DNA of 64,000 bases from Gamsiella multidivaricata (lineage: Eukaryota; Mortierellomycota; Mortierellomycetes; Mortierellales; Mortierellaceae), in assembly GCF_025024155.1 (NCBI RefSeq), contig NW_026251794.1:62001-126000 (forward strand), given 5' to 3'. Within the stretch, counting starts at the first letter, position 1, and each line of letters starts with the position of its first letter. Below the pieces are notes generated by a model. It did no database searches and was not told where the DNA came from. It saw nothing but the letters and a program-made list of their open reading frames with translations. Below, piece by piece: positions 33,164 through 45,660 of the stretch. Position numbers and translations under genes: made by a program.

Positions 33164-35000
33164 TCAGTTGTGCATACAGCCTTGCCTGACGGCCTTGAGA
33201 ATGGGCTCGATGCCCTGCTTGAAGGATTTTTCTAGTGCCTTCCGCATTGGAAAGTCATGATCAATGTCGCTGAGGGAGTGGAGGCTGTTCGGGATCGTTA
33301 CATCCCCCTGGTGTGCCAAGACATAGATGTGTCCGACCCTTGCCATCACATGTACGTCCTTCTTGTTGGCAACCACCTGCAGTCCCACCAATGCCGCGTC
33401 CTCAACCCCGAACTCCTTGCCCGCAAACTCTAGTGCTTCCTTCAGCAAGATGGCGACACGCTTGGGGTCGTGGGTGACCTTGGACTTCTTGGTCTTCAGT
33501 CCTTGCGAAGTGACCTCGCCGATAGGCATTGTGCAGGTCGTCCTGTGGTGGATATCTTTCAGCTCTACTGCCAGACTCTGCTTGTCGTTCTTGTTCTGTG
33601 CGATGGTGGATGGGTCGACGCTATTCAGGACAGAATTAGTACCGATCACTATCGACATTCACGTCGGCTGCATGTCCAGCCTCCTTCACGACTTCAAACA
33701 CATTCATACATATACTTGCTAATTGAAGTAAACCCCGTTGTTGGGATCCTGCAGGAAAACCTCGCAGATAGGCAGGATGTAGGCGGCCATGCCGGCAGAC
33801 TCGGAGTATGACTTTTTGCTCTTGCTATTTTTTCTGGGCAGCCGCTTGATGCAGTTGGCCAGATAGAGCCAAAAGAACTCTTGCTCCGCGGACGCAGGAC
33901 GAGCCTTCAGGACCTCCGAAAGGGCCATCGTGCGGTTGTAGTCGCACTTCCACAAGGCCTATAATAGATTGCAGTAGTTCCTGTAAGTCTTCAACTTTTG
34001 CCTGCCGTCATGTGCATGGATGAGAGCTTGTTTATGAATCCACGTACATCTAGCCACTTTCTAGTCTATTGCAAAGTCTCTTTCACTTCGACATGCTGTC
34101 AATACTCGGAGCGAAAATTGCTCTGGAGGTTCTGGAGGACGTTGTGACCGAAGCAATGGAGTTGTAGTGGCGACGAATCGCGCAAGAACAGGATGTTGTG
34201 GAGAGCCCTAGGTTTATGATTAGAGTTTTTTCAAAGTTTAATCTGATTAGATGTAGCTGCCTTTAGAGTTTCCTCCGCAATACTTTTCTTCTTGGGATGA
34301 AATACTTGCAGTTTTTCATGAATGCTGCTGAGGGTATGCGCACAAGCTGCCCCCCGGTAGGTGAGGAATGCCGTCGCTACATCAATGTCACCAAGCATTG
34401 CAACCTTCTCCTCGGTTCTCTCGCCAATATCCTGGAGGTCCTCACTCTCTATCTCGTCCTCAGAGCCCTTGCTATCCATCCCGCCCTCAGAGTCCTCATC
34501 CTCACTATACACCTCGTCCTCTGTTTCCTCATCTTCTGTTTCCTCATCCTCGAACTTATTTTCGACTTCATTTCCTGGAGCTTCCTCTGCATACCCATTC
34601 GCCACGGGCACTCGGTGGATTCTCTTGCTGCTGTTCCCTAGAAAACGTTATCGTAGAAGCGCATATGGTCATGTTACATACTGGTCTGAGTACTGTCATC
34701 GACTCGCTTCTTGGGTGCACTATACTGACCTATGTAGTACGTACGAGCAGAGAAGAATGCCCTTAATGTGGTGCAGACAGGAACCGCTTTATAAGGTACC
34801 GTCTGCCCTAAAAATAAAGATCCCTCTCTTGTTTTATTGATTTTCTTGTAAGTGAATATAAGGGTAAAACATCGCACTAGGGAGATATTTCTCTTTCACT
34901 CCAGCTGAAACCTTCATATCTGTCAAGGAATGCTCTTCCACGACTTCCTCGGCGGCCAGGTCCTTCCAGAATTTATCAACCAGTCCAAAGTGCAGATCCT
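33164..35000 (-). pseudogene. Decayed multi-exon gene of unknown, probably lineage-specific family
   Basis: Read on the minus strand, coding-like blocks follow one another: LHFGLVDKFWKDLAAEEVVE (about 34990-34930); APKKRVDDSTQT joined to NSSKRIHRVPVANGYAEEAP with a Glu/Asp-rich run (34730-34231); HNILFLRDSSPLQLHC (about 34200-34080); WKCDYNRTMALSEVLKARPA (33955-33735); and a C-terminal block with VTHDPKRVAILLKEALEFAG, VMARVGHIYVLAHQGD and FPMRKALEKSFKQGI (33620-33164). Between them are in-frame stops (TAG near 33965, TAG and others near 33720) and a frameshift near 33640 that no normal intron explains. I read it as a broken gene. The family is unrecognised and no function is proposed. Confidence 0.5.
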
Positions 35001-37531
35001 GTAGCGCGCCAATTAGCGTTTCGTATATTAGTCATGATCGTATCACTAGGCGTGTCTGGAAGTAGAATAGGGTGAATAACCCACAGGTAAACGGAGAGTC
35101 AATGGAGGCTCAGAAATCATAGAAAGAGTGTAGGAAAGAGTGGGTATAGAGTGGCATTTCAAGTGTGTGAAATTTATGGAAAAATTTCAGTAGCTTCAAT
35201 AGTTCGAAGGCCCCGCAGCTATCGGTCATCAATGGGTGGCGGCTCTTCAGGCGTCAGCACTCAATAATGTCAAGAAAGTTAAAGGTCGGCCAGATATACT
35301 CGTACAGATGGCATGATTTATGAGAAAGAGTTTTTCCCATCAGTCATATGAGTGAAGTATTTCAGTTCATAATAGGAGTCATTAAGAAATAATGAGCTTG
35401 ATATCCTTACTTCAAGGGATTGAAGTCGATGTCTGCCATTATGCATTATCAGGCACCATGCTGAAAAAATGTGACATTACTTGGCGCACAGCGCTGTGAA
35501 TATTAGAGCCGAAGTTCTACTTCGAGACCCTAACGAACTTCGATCAAGTCAATTCGCTCGATTATCTTCCCGTCCTTTGGAGTCTCAGCGGGGTATCCCC
35601 TGCAGATCGAGGAAGAATGGCTCAAGGCGCTGAACGTGCTCATGTTCCACCAAATAATATTCTTAGAGTATGTAGTCAGCATTGCGGACCAAATTCGGTC
35701 GCTACATGCGTCTGAGAATCGTGGAATAGTTGTATCGTTGAAAAATGTTTTGTTTGAAATGCAGTAGGCCGGAATCCTTATAAGGTCAATTTATAAAAGC
35801 TCATTGGTCGCTGAATACCTTGAACCAGTGAGAGATATGTATGTGTATTTTATGACAGATCGCGTTATATTGTACTGGCGTTGAATGGCATGAGTGATGG
35901 AGTCTATCACCCTTGGGTACCGTCCTTCGAATACCCGTTTCCAATATCGCTGCCTCTCGATACATAATGCTTCTCCGAATTCGATTAGCGGCATCCGCGA
36001 CTGTCCTCCTGCTTGCTCTCTGCTCTGCTTCCACCGCTGCTACGAGTGTCACGAATATCTTCCCAATCACCTTGATGTGAAATGCTTTGATATAAATTGC
36101 CTTAATAAAGCTTGATAAGGCGAATGAAGTGACGAAGATCTCGACAGAGGTTTCTGATCATTGTTTGTATTGCGTATTGCGTTCAAAAATTGGTCACCTC
36201 GTCCACAAATGTCCGAGAGTGCAGAGCGGCGGTTGCTTGTGAGAGTCGGGCCTCCTTTGTGCAGGACTCTGGGACCGGGAAATGGCGGGCCCTAGGGCAT
36301 CAGAACTACCGATATATCCAAGATCGGTGTGGGGGTAGCCATAACCGCAACGGCATCGAGACCATGAAAGGGGATGTCGAGTATGTCGATTAAAAGAAAC
36401 GCGTAGATATAAACGAAGGGTGCATTGAAACCATGTCTGATAAAATGTGAACAGGTCATTAAGGTATATGCAGAACTGTGCGCTGTCGTAAAGCGCACGA
36501 TACTCTACTGCTTCAATTTCAATCAGCAAACCCCCTGTCCCCCTGTAGTTGACAAGGTCTAACCAAATAAATCAACCAGCACAGGTCTCTGCCTCTGATG
36601 GAATAATATGCGCAGATGACCTAGAGATATTTATCCAGCTTCCCGAAACCGCACCTCTCATGCACGAGAAAATATATACAATACTTAATACTGTTTGACA
36701 AACGCTCGACCAATAGGCCCTTCAGTTAAACTATCATGAAGGCAAGAGCCATCCTCTGCACAAGATTGTTGATAGAAAGAAGCGACACAAAGGGTGCTAG
36801 CGGATGCACTAACAGGAAGCGGATATGGCGGCCTGGGGAGACAAGCTTGTCTGCCTCCAGTGTGATTTGGAGGGAAACAGTGGCGCAGTGATTCGGTCTG
36901 AAATTGGCGTTTTGATTGGACTAGAGAGCCTAGGAAACGAGGGACGCGTTTATAGTCAAGATGGTATCAGCGCACCAAGCAGGCCGCCGTTCTCTACAAC
37001 CTCAATGCTATGTCCCCGACTGACGATGACCGTGGCCATGACATTCGATACCACAGAGGACATAGATCGATAAGCAGACATCTGCACCGCCCAAAGGATG
37101 AATCGAGCCCAGGAAAGGACTCCGTCGCTCTCTCATTGAACTTGTTGTTGGCAGCAAGTCGTCGGATTTTTGTCATGGTCGAAAGGAACTTGGAGGGGCA
37201 GTGCAACAATAGTCATATGCATGTAGTATATATATCCGTGCACTGCAAATATTATTAAAAGTAGTTCTTTTCTCCACTCCCTCTCGTCTTGTTACGGGCA
37301 GGTTCCTTGTCTCTCTTCCTCTGTTTGCTATGCTTCTCCCTAAAGCCTAGCGAAGATGAGAATCCTCGACACCTCCTCCTTTTCCTTTTCGCTCTCCCTT
37401 GTCGCCGATAGGAACAAAAGGGGCTCTTCCTACTCCTTGGGCCATTTCTGTATCTCTTCTTGTCTGTCATGTGCGCTTGATATAACTCGAACAAGAACAA
37501 CATTATTCCATCATTCCGCCCTTAGACACAC
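35001..37531. other. Gene-poor region left of the superoxide dismutase gene
   Basis: 2.5 kb with no open frame above about 110 codons and no recognisable protein. Scattered coding-like fragments are probably further relics. No RNA gene was recognised. Confidence 0.4.
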
Positions 37532-37669
37532 GGTGTGCTATTTATTGCTGCTACTGCTACCCTACTGGTGTGCTATTTATTGCTGCCATTGCGCCCTACT
37601 CGTGTGCTATTTATTGCTGCCACTGCGCCCTACTCGTGTGCTATTTATTGCTGCTACTGCTGCCCTACT
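37532..37669 (+). repeat. Four-unit 34-35 bp tandem minisatellite
   Basis: Four head-to-tail units beginning GTGTGCTATTTATTGCTGC and ending CCCTACT, with few substitutions. The array ends 36 bp before a TATAAG element, so it occupies the proximal promoter of the superoxide dismutase gene. Confidence 0.9.
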
Positions 37670-37704
37670 GGCGCTGCTGCTCCCAAATCCTGGATCGACA
37701 GCAG

Positions 37705-37710
37705 TATAAG
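37705..37710 (+). promoter_or_regulatory. TATA-like element of the superoxide dismutase gene
   Basis: TATAAG followed by CT-rich leader sequence and the ATG about 245 bp downstream. Confidence 0.5.
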
Positions 37711-37952
37711 AACCCCTCGCCTCTCTGAACCCTTCTCAAGCCATTCCTCTTTCTCTCCCTCGCTTCCTATCTTCCGCTAACTCTTCTTATCTTCCTTCTC
37801 GTCGTATTCGTTTCCCTTGCCTGTTCTTGCCCTGTCCACTGCCCCTTTCTTTTTTTAACCTTCACTCGATAGTAACAAAAACAAACACGTATCCGACACT
37901 GTAGTTCGTCCTTTTGTCTAGCACGCATAAGCCCCCTAACTTTATACACACC

Positions 37953-38897
37953 ATGGTGCACAAGGCGTACATCTCAATGCTGCTCTTGGCCCTGAGCTGC
38001 ACAGGATTGATCCATGTTCAGAGTGCCCCCGCATCGACTCGACCACAGCCCCTCGAAGCTAAAGTCGACATGGGTACGTTGGAATGCAAGGTTTATCTGC
38101 CATCGATGTAACTTGGCCTATCGACGTACTAATGCCTCCAAGCGGCATGATGCGTTGAATAAACCACGCATATCATCCGCTCAGAATAACAAGCGGAGGC
38201 ATTGAATGTGTACTATCAACCATCAGTCTACGGCCGTCCCGAAACCAAAGCGATGCCACCAATTAACATACTATATCACTTTACAATGCCACTATATCTG
38301 ATGGAACAACATAGCTGGCATCAAGGGAACATTTTTGTTTACTCCTCTGAAACACAGCGATACCGGCGCCACGGTGAGAATCCACATCCAAAGCGGACTC
38401 ACGAAACAATTTGCAGTCCTGCCAACAGTCGGGTTTGAATATCATATCCATCTCGAACCCGTCGGACCAGGCGGAGACTGCGCGGCAACTTTGGGCCACC
38501 TTGACCCGGCCAACGTCGGCGAGGGAAAATGTGACCCGGCTGTACCGGAGAAGTGCCAAGAAGGAGACCTCTCAGGTATGTGGAATCTCACAAGGGCGCT
38601 GAGACATCCGTGTTTTGCTGCGGCTTCTCAGGAATCTAATGGTGCTGACATCCCGTGTCGCCATGATTTGTAGGCAAGCATGGCAACTTGCTGCCGACTA
38701 AGAGCGGCGCTATTTCAACCATCAAGTACGTTGACCACCAGCTTGCCTTCAAGGGAGCTAAGACAACAATTGCCGGTAGATCGATCGTGATTCACAACAA
38801 CGGCACCCGCATTGCTTGTGCAAACATTTTACCAGTGGGAACTGCCAGACAGAAGACTGGCAGCGACTCGGGATCTCAGAAGGAGGAGAGTACCTAG
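37953..38897 (+). CDS. Secreted Cu-only superoxide dismutase-like protein (SOD5 type)
   Basis: Fungal SOD4/5-type enzymes dismute superoxide outside the cell using copper without zinc, aiding defence against host oxidants (family knowledge). Three exons (37953-38073, 38315-38575, 38674-38897) join in phase for 201 residues. A signal peptide is clear (MVHKAYISMLLLALSCTGLI, then HVQSAPAS). The SOD fold shows the copper ligands H-x-H in FEYHIHLEP, a disulfide Cys in GGDCAATLGHLDP, the family's CQEGDLSGKHGNL, IVIHNN and the catalytic Arg plus second Cys in TRIACANI. The EGDLSGKHG context, where Cu/Zn enzymes carry zinc ligands, points to the Cu-only group. Unlike the anchored yeast forms, there is no C-terminal hydrophobic GPI signal; the protein ends in a polar KEEST tail. 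Confidence 0.88.
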
Positions 38898-39956
38898 CCC
38901 TCGTCCGTGCTAAGCAAAAGTCGTGTCAATGCCGCATCTGCAAAGGGACAGCTCATTCTAGAGGTCCTGTGGCAAGCGACAGGAACCGTGGTGTCAGGCC
39001 TTGTATTGACCGTGTTGGCATTGTGATAGACGAAGCGACGTTGCAGAATTTTAGTTCTTGGCCAAACGGAGCGATACATAGAAAACATGGACATAAATGA
39101 AACTGAAAGTTTAAGCTCGCTACGCGTTTTATGGGCCCTCTCGGACTTGCTTTGTGCTCCACATTTTTTTCGATAACTCCCCGCTTTTTTTGACCCATTT
39201 TGTCGAGGCAAGGGTCGGTCGCTCGCCATATTCTGGTGGACGGGCTTATTCATTTATTGCCGTTATCTACTCGTCTCTTTTTGGGGGAGATATTCTTTCT
39301 GTCGTTGTCTGGCTTGAAACGCTTCTACAATCTCTCAGTAGGTCTTGGTACTAAGAATGCCCTACAATCACATGTCTGTGGCACAAAAATACAAGATGGA
39401 TTTTTTCAGCTGGCCTTTGCTGCTTTTGCACAAAAATAACATATTCCAAAGGCTGCAGCATCATGGGCGAGGGAAAAAAAAATAGAGTGAATCGGTAGAC
39501 CCTGTATCTAGACTGAGAAATAGCTGGAGCGCGTGTAGTGTTTGTGGGGTGCTCAATAATGTGTGAGAATAATGTGGGATGAGAGTGGAGGCATGGGTGA
39601 AAACGGCCGTGCTCAACCGAGGATTGGCCTCTGCGCACAGTTTGGCAGAGGTAAAAAAAAAAGATCGGGTAACTTAGGGACTAGACCTGAGGCACCCCGT
39701 GGCTGTTTAAGGTTTTTTGCTGGAAGCGGTGACAAAGATGACTCTGTTCTCGGTGGAGGAGGGAGGCGATCACCGCCAGGCTCCAACAAAGACTTTTTTG
39801 AATACCGGAGGAACGAGGGAAGACGAAGGGGAAGGATGGGCAAGAGAAGGATCTCGGTTGTGGAACAGAGACATAACCCCACATTGCATACCGGCATTTC
39901 TTGAACCAGTTCCCTTTCTTCTTCTCCTCCCCCGTCGCCAGCCAGAAAAGAAGAGA
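38898..39956. other. Intergenic SOD / aminotransferase
   Basis: 1.06 kb with short frames on both strands and none convincing. The last about 120 bp are the leader of the aminotransferase gene. Confidence 0.45.
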
Positions 39957-41942
39957 ATGAATTTGATCCGCCCGTTGCTCGTCCAGCAGACCCGCCGGCT
40001 GTCCTCGTCTTCGTCCTTGTCTTCGTCCGTTATTTCTTCCGCACCTCTTTTCTCCCTTTCTTCTCGATCCTCCTCTTCTATTTCAACCCGCTTTCCTTCT
40101 TCTTCTTCTTCTCTCCTCACACATCGCACTCTTCTCCCCCTTGTAACCCGCACCGCATACTCCACAATGTCTACCCACAAGCTGTGCATGATCCCTGGTA
40201 AGAGACATCCCATTCGCACTCATCACACTCTTTCCCTCATTCAACATCGCTTCATCCGCTCGAGTGCACTTGTACCGAGAATTAAAAAATAATTGCAACG
40301 AGCACACCTTTAACAAAAACTGCACACCTTGAACTGAAGTGTTCTTCGTTGTATACTGAAAAACGCTCTCAATTGCACTCGTCGTATCTAGGTCCCATTG
40401 AGTTCCACGAGGATGTTCTTCAGGCTATGGCCACCCCTTCGACCTCGCATGTCGCCCCCAACTTCATCCCTGTCCTCGGCGAATCGATCGAGCTCTTGCG
40501 CCAGATCCTCTTCACCTCTGGACAGCCCTTCATCATCGCTGGATCTGGCACTCTCGGCTGGGACATGACTGCCTGCAACTTGATCGAGGCTGGTGAGGAT
40601 GTCCTTGTTTGCAACTCTGGCTATTTCGGCGACCGCTTCGGCGAGTGGTAAGTCCATCAACAGACCACCAACAACCTGTCAAAACACGATTCAGCAACTT
40701 CAGCGACTTCAGTGACCTCGACTTCACCGGGCGGTATCTCGTTCGTAGTGGATCTCAACTCCGAGTCGGAAAGATTTTCCATTCTTATTTCCTGGGTCCA
40801 AATTTGCGGAGAATTGCCCTTCCACGAGGACTGGCGACATTTGGGACTTCAGCTCGACTCTTGATTCACGATATCGTGGAATGAATGAAGGATACGCAGG
40901 ATAAGCGATATCCCTTTCACTGGCGCCCTTCTCTCTGCAAGGGCATGGATTGGATTTTTTTTCCTTGCCGAGGAAGTTCATACGAAACTTCCCACGACCC
41001 TACTCGCTCCCACACTTTCAGGTGCTTTCCCTGCGGATGACTAACAAAAAATCTACATGTTTCTCATTCCTCTGCGCATCATTCAGCTTGGAGACTTATG
41101 GCGCCAAGGCCACGCACGTCCGCGTCCCCGTCGGTGAGGCCCCTCAGTTGGCTGCTGTCGCTGCTGCCTTGAAGGGCAAGAAGTACAAGGCTGTTACCAT
41201 CACCCACGTTGATACGTCGACCGGTGTTCTCTCGGACATCAAGGGCATTGCTGAGGTCGTCCGTAAGGAGTCCCCCGAGACCCTCGTTGTCGTCGACGGT
41301 GTCTGCTCTGTGGGTTCAGAGGAGATCCGCATGGACGCCTGGGGCATCGATGTCGTCATCACTGCTTCACAGAAGGCCCTCGGTGCTCCTCCCGGTCTCT
41401 GCGTCTTGGGTGTCTCTGAGCGTGCCATCGGTGTCTTCAAGGCCCGCAAGACACCTGTTGCCAACTACTACGCCAACTGGAACCGCTGGTTGCCCATCAT
41501 GAACGCATATGAAGCCCGCAAGCCCTCGTACTTTGCCACCCCCGCTGTCCAGAATGTCTTTGCTCTCCACGTCTCCTTGAAGCAGATCGTCTCCCAAGGT
41601 GTTGAGAAGCGCTTCGCTGTCCACAAGGAGGCCTCGGCTAAGGCCAAGAAGTTCATTCATGACCTGGGCTTGAAGCTGGTTCCTACTTCTTTGGACCATG
41701 CTGCCAACGGCATGTCGGCTGTCTATTACCCCGAGGGCGTTACTGCCGTGGATCTGCTGCCCAAGTTGGCTGCCCACGGCATCGTTGCTGCCGGTGGTCT
41801 CCACCTTGACATCGCACTCAAGTACTTCCGTATCGGACACATGGGCATCTCTGTGACCGAGCCCGAGCGCGGCCACTTGGATGCCACTTTGAACGCTCTC
41901 AAGGCCTCGCTGGCTGAGTGCGGTTACAAGGGCGCCCTGTAA
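39957..41942 (+). CDS. AGX1: Alanine-glyoxylate / serine aminotransferase (class V, PLP)
   Basis: PLP enzyme converting glyoxylate plus alanine to glycine plus pyruvate. Three exons (39957-40197, 40392-40647, 41087-41942) join in phase for 450 residues. Core signatures are MIPGPIEFHEDVLQAMATPS, VLVCNSGYFGDRFGE, VVVDGVCSVGSEEIRMD and the Schiff-base lysine K262 in VITASQKALGAPPG, then FATPAVQNVFAL and FRIGHMGI near the end. The first about 70 residues are Arg/Ser/Leu-rich with almost no acids, a probable mitochondrial targeting sequence. A second in-frame ATG at 40168 (MSTHKLCMIPG) would give a leaderless protein of ordinary length. The C-terminus (YKGAL) is not a canonical peroxisomal signal. 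The direction of use (glycine synthesis or glyoxylate detoxification) is not visible. Confidence 0.95.
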
Positions 41943-42246
41943 ATGTAGTAGCGTCTGTGCCCATTTACCGTTGTAATTATCATCTCCTCTCCCAATTCTA
42001 GAATGATAGCAAGGCATTGGCTTGTTCTCTCTTGTAACATCAACGAAAAAAAAAAAAAACTTTAATAAAGAACCTGCTCCCCGGTGACGTGGGATTAGAG
42101 CTCTTTGACTGGTCTTTCCTTTTCTCTCGCTGTACTTCTTCTCTCTTCAATCACAATTAGCACTTTATTTTCTTATTCCTAAACCACTTTGCACCACCGA
42201 CACTTTCAACCGCAACAACATCGTATAAGCTCCGTTCGCTAGTCAA

Positions 42247-45200
42247 ATGGACATAGTACCGGATATTGATCGCCACCAAAAAGAACAAGACCACATAGTG
42301 CCCAATTCAATGAACACGCCAATTTCTTCAGAACAGGCGACAGCGAACGGCAGTGAACCCGCGCCTCGCTTGCACCTCATCAACGAAGAAAAGCAGTTCA
42401 GGTAACTGTTTACTGTCCCATATCGATCGTCCATTGTGCTGCCACCTGGCTGGAACTGCAAATCACCCATCCCATGAAAACCTGACACGTTTGAGTTTGC
42501 TCATCAATACCTTATCTCCTATTGTTTCCATGGCCCGCGCTGTGGTCATAGTGATGAATTATCGAGATACATAAGCGAAAAGTGGGGCCTCAAGGAATCG
42601 GGCTTCAACTACAACCTGGCAGCCATCTTTGGAAGCCAGAGCACCGGAAAGAGTAAGTGTTTGATGATGATTTGGGGGGCTGGTAATGGCAATTGTCATA
42701 TGGGTTCGCATGCTTTGGAGCGCGGTCTGTCCTTTGGTTCTGACAGAACCAGCATCTCTCGCTTTTCGGCATCTTTCCTTTCGTGAACGCAGGCACACTT
42801 CTCAATCGGCTCTTTGGCACCAACTTTGATGTCATGTCAGAAACAGCCAGGATGCAGACAACCAAAGGAATCTGGATCAGTAAAGGCAAAGATATGAAGG
42901 TGTTGATCATGGACGTCGAGGGAACCGACGGTCGTGAGCGCGGTGAAGATCAGGTAAAAGGGCTTGTATCATCGTCGAGTCTCGACCACACTTAATGTCG
43001 ACAACAAAACATTGTATTCATCGTTGCGTCGATTGTGTCATGCTTTATGGCCTTGTTTTTGGTCGATATAGGATTTTGAGCGTAAGAGCGCCCTTTTTTC
43101 GCTTGCAACTTCTGAAGTGTTGATTGTCAATATGTGGGAGCACCAGGTCGGACTCTACAATGGAGCGAACATGGGTCTGCTAAAGACCGTCTTTGAAGTC
43201 AATCTGCAGCTCTTTGGCGGCAATCGTGGGTAATGCTTGAGCAATGACCAATGCAGTGCACTCTGTCATAATGCATCGTAAACACGTGGCAATCTAACCT
43301 GTCCTTTTTGTCTCTGGTGTGTTTTATGCGTACTTTAGAAAAGAGAAGACACTGCTGTTCTTTGTGATCCGTGATCACGTTGGAGCGACGCCCCTTGCCA
43401 ACTTGTCGAATACCTTGCGAGCGGATCTGGAGAGGATCTGGCAAGGTCTTTCCAAGGTACTTTGAGTTCGTTCGGAGTGCTCTAGGATCCCTTCCTCAGA
43501 ATGACGACCTTGCAGTCTGCTAACAGCAGGCAATGGGATTCATTTTCTTATAGCCAGAGGGACTTGAAGACTGCAAGATCTCGGACTACTTTGACTTTAT
43601 GTTCACTACCCTGCCCCACAAGCTGCTGCAGCCCGAAAAGTTCGAGTCAGAAGTCCTTCAATTGCGACAGAGGTACCCTTTTTGCTTCATGCACTGATAC
43701 AGGAAACAGTGTGATTTCAGTTCAAGTTGACTTACGACTGGTGGCATCTATTTGCTTTTCTTGTATACTAGGTTCTCTGATCCCTCAAACCCAAACTATG
43801 TCTTCCAGCCGCATTATTCAAGGCGTGTCCCCGCGGACGGTCTTCAGTTCTATGCTGAAGGTATCTGGGAAAAGATTATGACCAACAGGGACCTCGATCT
43901 ACCTACACAGCAGGAGCTGTTAGCGCAGTTCCGTTGCGATGAGATTGCGAACGCTGCATTCGCCGTATTCGCAGAGGCGATCAAAACTTTCCGACGTCCT
44001 ATTGAAGCTGGAAATGTGGTTGACGGTTTAGGGCCCAAGATGAATGAAATCCGGGATGTTGCCATCAGTAAGCTTTCAATTCATCTACACCTGCGGTTTA
44101 TATCTGGGCCTTTAGATGATGAGGGATGTGGAGAACTGAGCATAAGATCGTTTGAATAACTATAGGATCTTTTGACAAGGATGCATCCCGATACCACCCC
44201 GAGGTATACAAGCGTAAGCGCGGTGAGGTGTTGGCAAAGGCCAACTCCATGCTAGAGTCCTTCTTTGTGGGTCAGCTCAAGAACCTGCACAAGAAGGCTG
44301 TCTTGCAGTTTTCGACCCGACTTCAGCAAGATCTCAAAAAGGAAGGCGCGGAATTCGGAAGCATCTCCTCGGCCGCCATGAAGGAAGCTGTCGACTTTTT
44401 TGTACAGGGTGCCAAGGCGATCAAGCTAGAAGAGACTGACTGGGAATACGAGGAGGAGCTGTACCAACTGGAGCACGACCTGCGGGAATTTTCAAAGGCG
44501 CAGAGGGAGAAGGAAATGGCCAAGATGCTGGCAGTGCTGGAGAAGCATTTGAAGAAAGAACTGGATGAGCCCATCAAGCTAGCACTGGACAAACCGGGGC
44601 CTGGTATGTGGGGCCGCGTGATTACAATCCACCAGAGGACCGTCGAGGATGGAGTGGCCATGCTACACAAGAGGGCAAAGACGTTCGATCTGACGGAGCA
44701 GGAAGAGAATGAGCTCGTTGATAACCTAAAAAGGCAGGGATGGATCCTGATGACCAGGAAGGTGCAAGAGGAGTCTGTGGATGGGCTGATCCTGTACAAG
44801 CTGCTTAACCGGTTCGAGGAATATTTCCAGCGAGACGACAGAGGACTCCCACGAGTCTGGAAACCTGAGGATGATATCGACACTCCCTTCAAGAAGGCTC
44901 GAGATGAGGTACTTTATACTCTTTTTTGTTAAACTATCTTCAGCAAGAACACGATGGTGGAAACTGATACTTTGTTTTGTTCTCTATACTCAATATCCTA
45001 GACCGTGGCGCTGATTCCTCTGTATGCCAAGATCGATAACTTGGATCCTGCGACGGGCACCCGCTTCACTCTTGAATCTACAGAGGACTTTGATTTCGAC
45101 CAATCCCTCAACATCATTTCAGAAACGCGCCAACAAGAACTGGAGACACAGCTCAAACGCAAGGTGGACGCAACCTATGTGGAAGCCAAGCGGTCTGTGG

Positions 45201-45610
45201 TTGCCACTCAGGCTAAGGTTCCATATTGGGTTGGCGTCGCTCTGATTTTCTTGGGCTGGAACGAATTTATGGCCGTGATCACGAATCCGTTATATCTGTC
45301 GATGACCATGATGCTGGGCGTACCCATTGCTGCACTATGGTATCTGAACATGTTGGGATTGGTCCAGACCATGGGTATGAGAGCGTACGATCAAGCCTTG
45401 GTTTTCGGCAGAGACAAGTTGAGGGAAGTTGTGCACCCACCTGAGCCAGTACCGGTGCGGATCCAGAACACGAGGTACGATGATGATGACAATGCGCGTC
45501 TGTTGCATCATAGAGACTCTGCGCGGTCATTGAGTCAAGGCAGTGGACGTGGCGAGAAGAGCGAGCAGGGCACTGAACTGTACGCGTTCGAGGACAAGAA
45601 AACATTGTGA
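42247..45610 (+). CDS. SEY1: Sey1 / atlastin-type dynamin-like GTPase (ER fusion)
   Basis: Sey1 mediates homotypic fusion of endoplasmic reticulum membranes (family knowledge). Nine exons join in phase (42247-42401, 42552-42652, 42793-42953, 43072-43229, 43339-43456, 43554-43672, 43772-44067, 44166-44908, 45002-45610) for 819 residues. The GTPase shows the P-loop GSQSTGKST around residues 79-87 split by an intron, [20 protein letters not shown], and [11 protein letters not shown] (the RD motif of the Sey1/RHD3 group). A long helical bundle follows. Near the C-terminus a hydrophobic hairpin ([17 protein letters not shown], then [18 protein letters not shown]) gives two membrane segments with both ends cytosolic. 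The charged Ser/Asp-rich tail is poorly conserved in the family. Length is normal. Confidence 0.96.
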
Positions 45611-45642
45611 AGGATATCATTCAACGCTTTCTTTTACATATA

Positions 45643-45660
45643 TATATATATATATATATT
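45643..45660. repeat. (AT)n in SEY1 3' region
   Basis: About nine TA dinucleotides about 35 bp after the SEY1 stop, probably 3' UTR. Confidence 0.8.

Noticed and set aside
37532..37669. Possible CRISPR-like array
   Set aside because: Head-to-tail minisatellite with no spacers.
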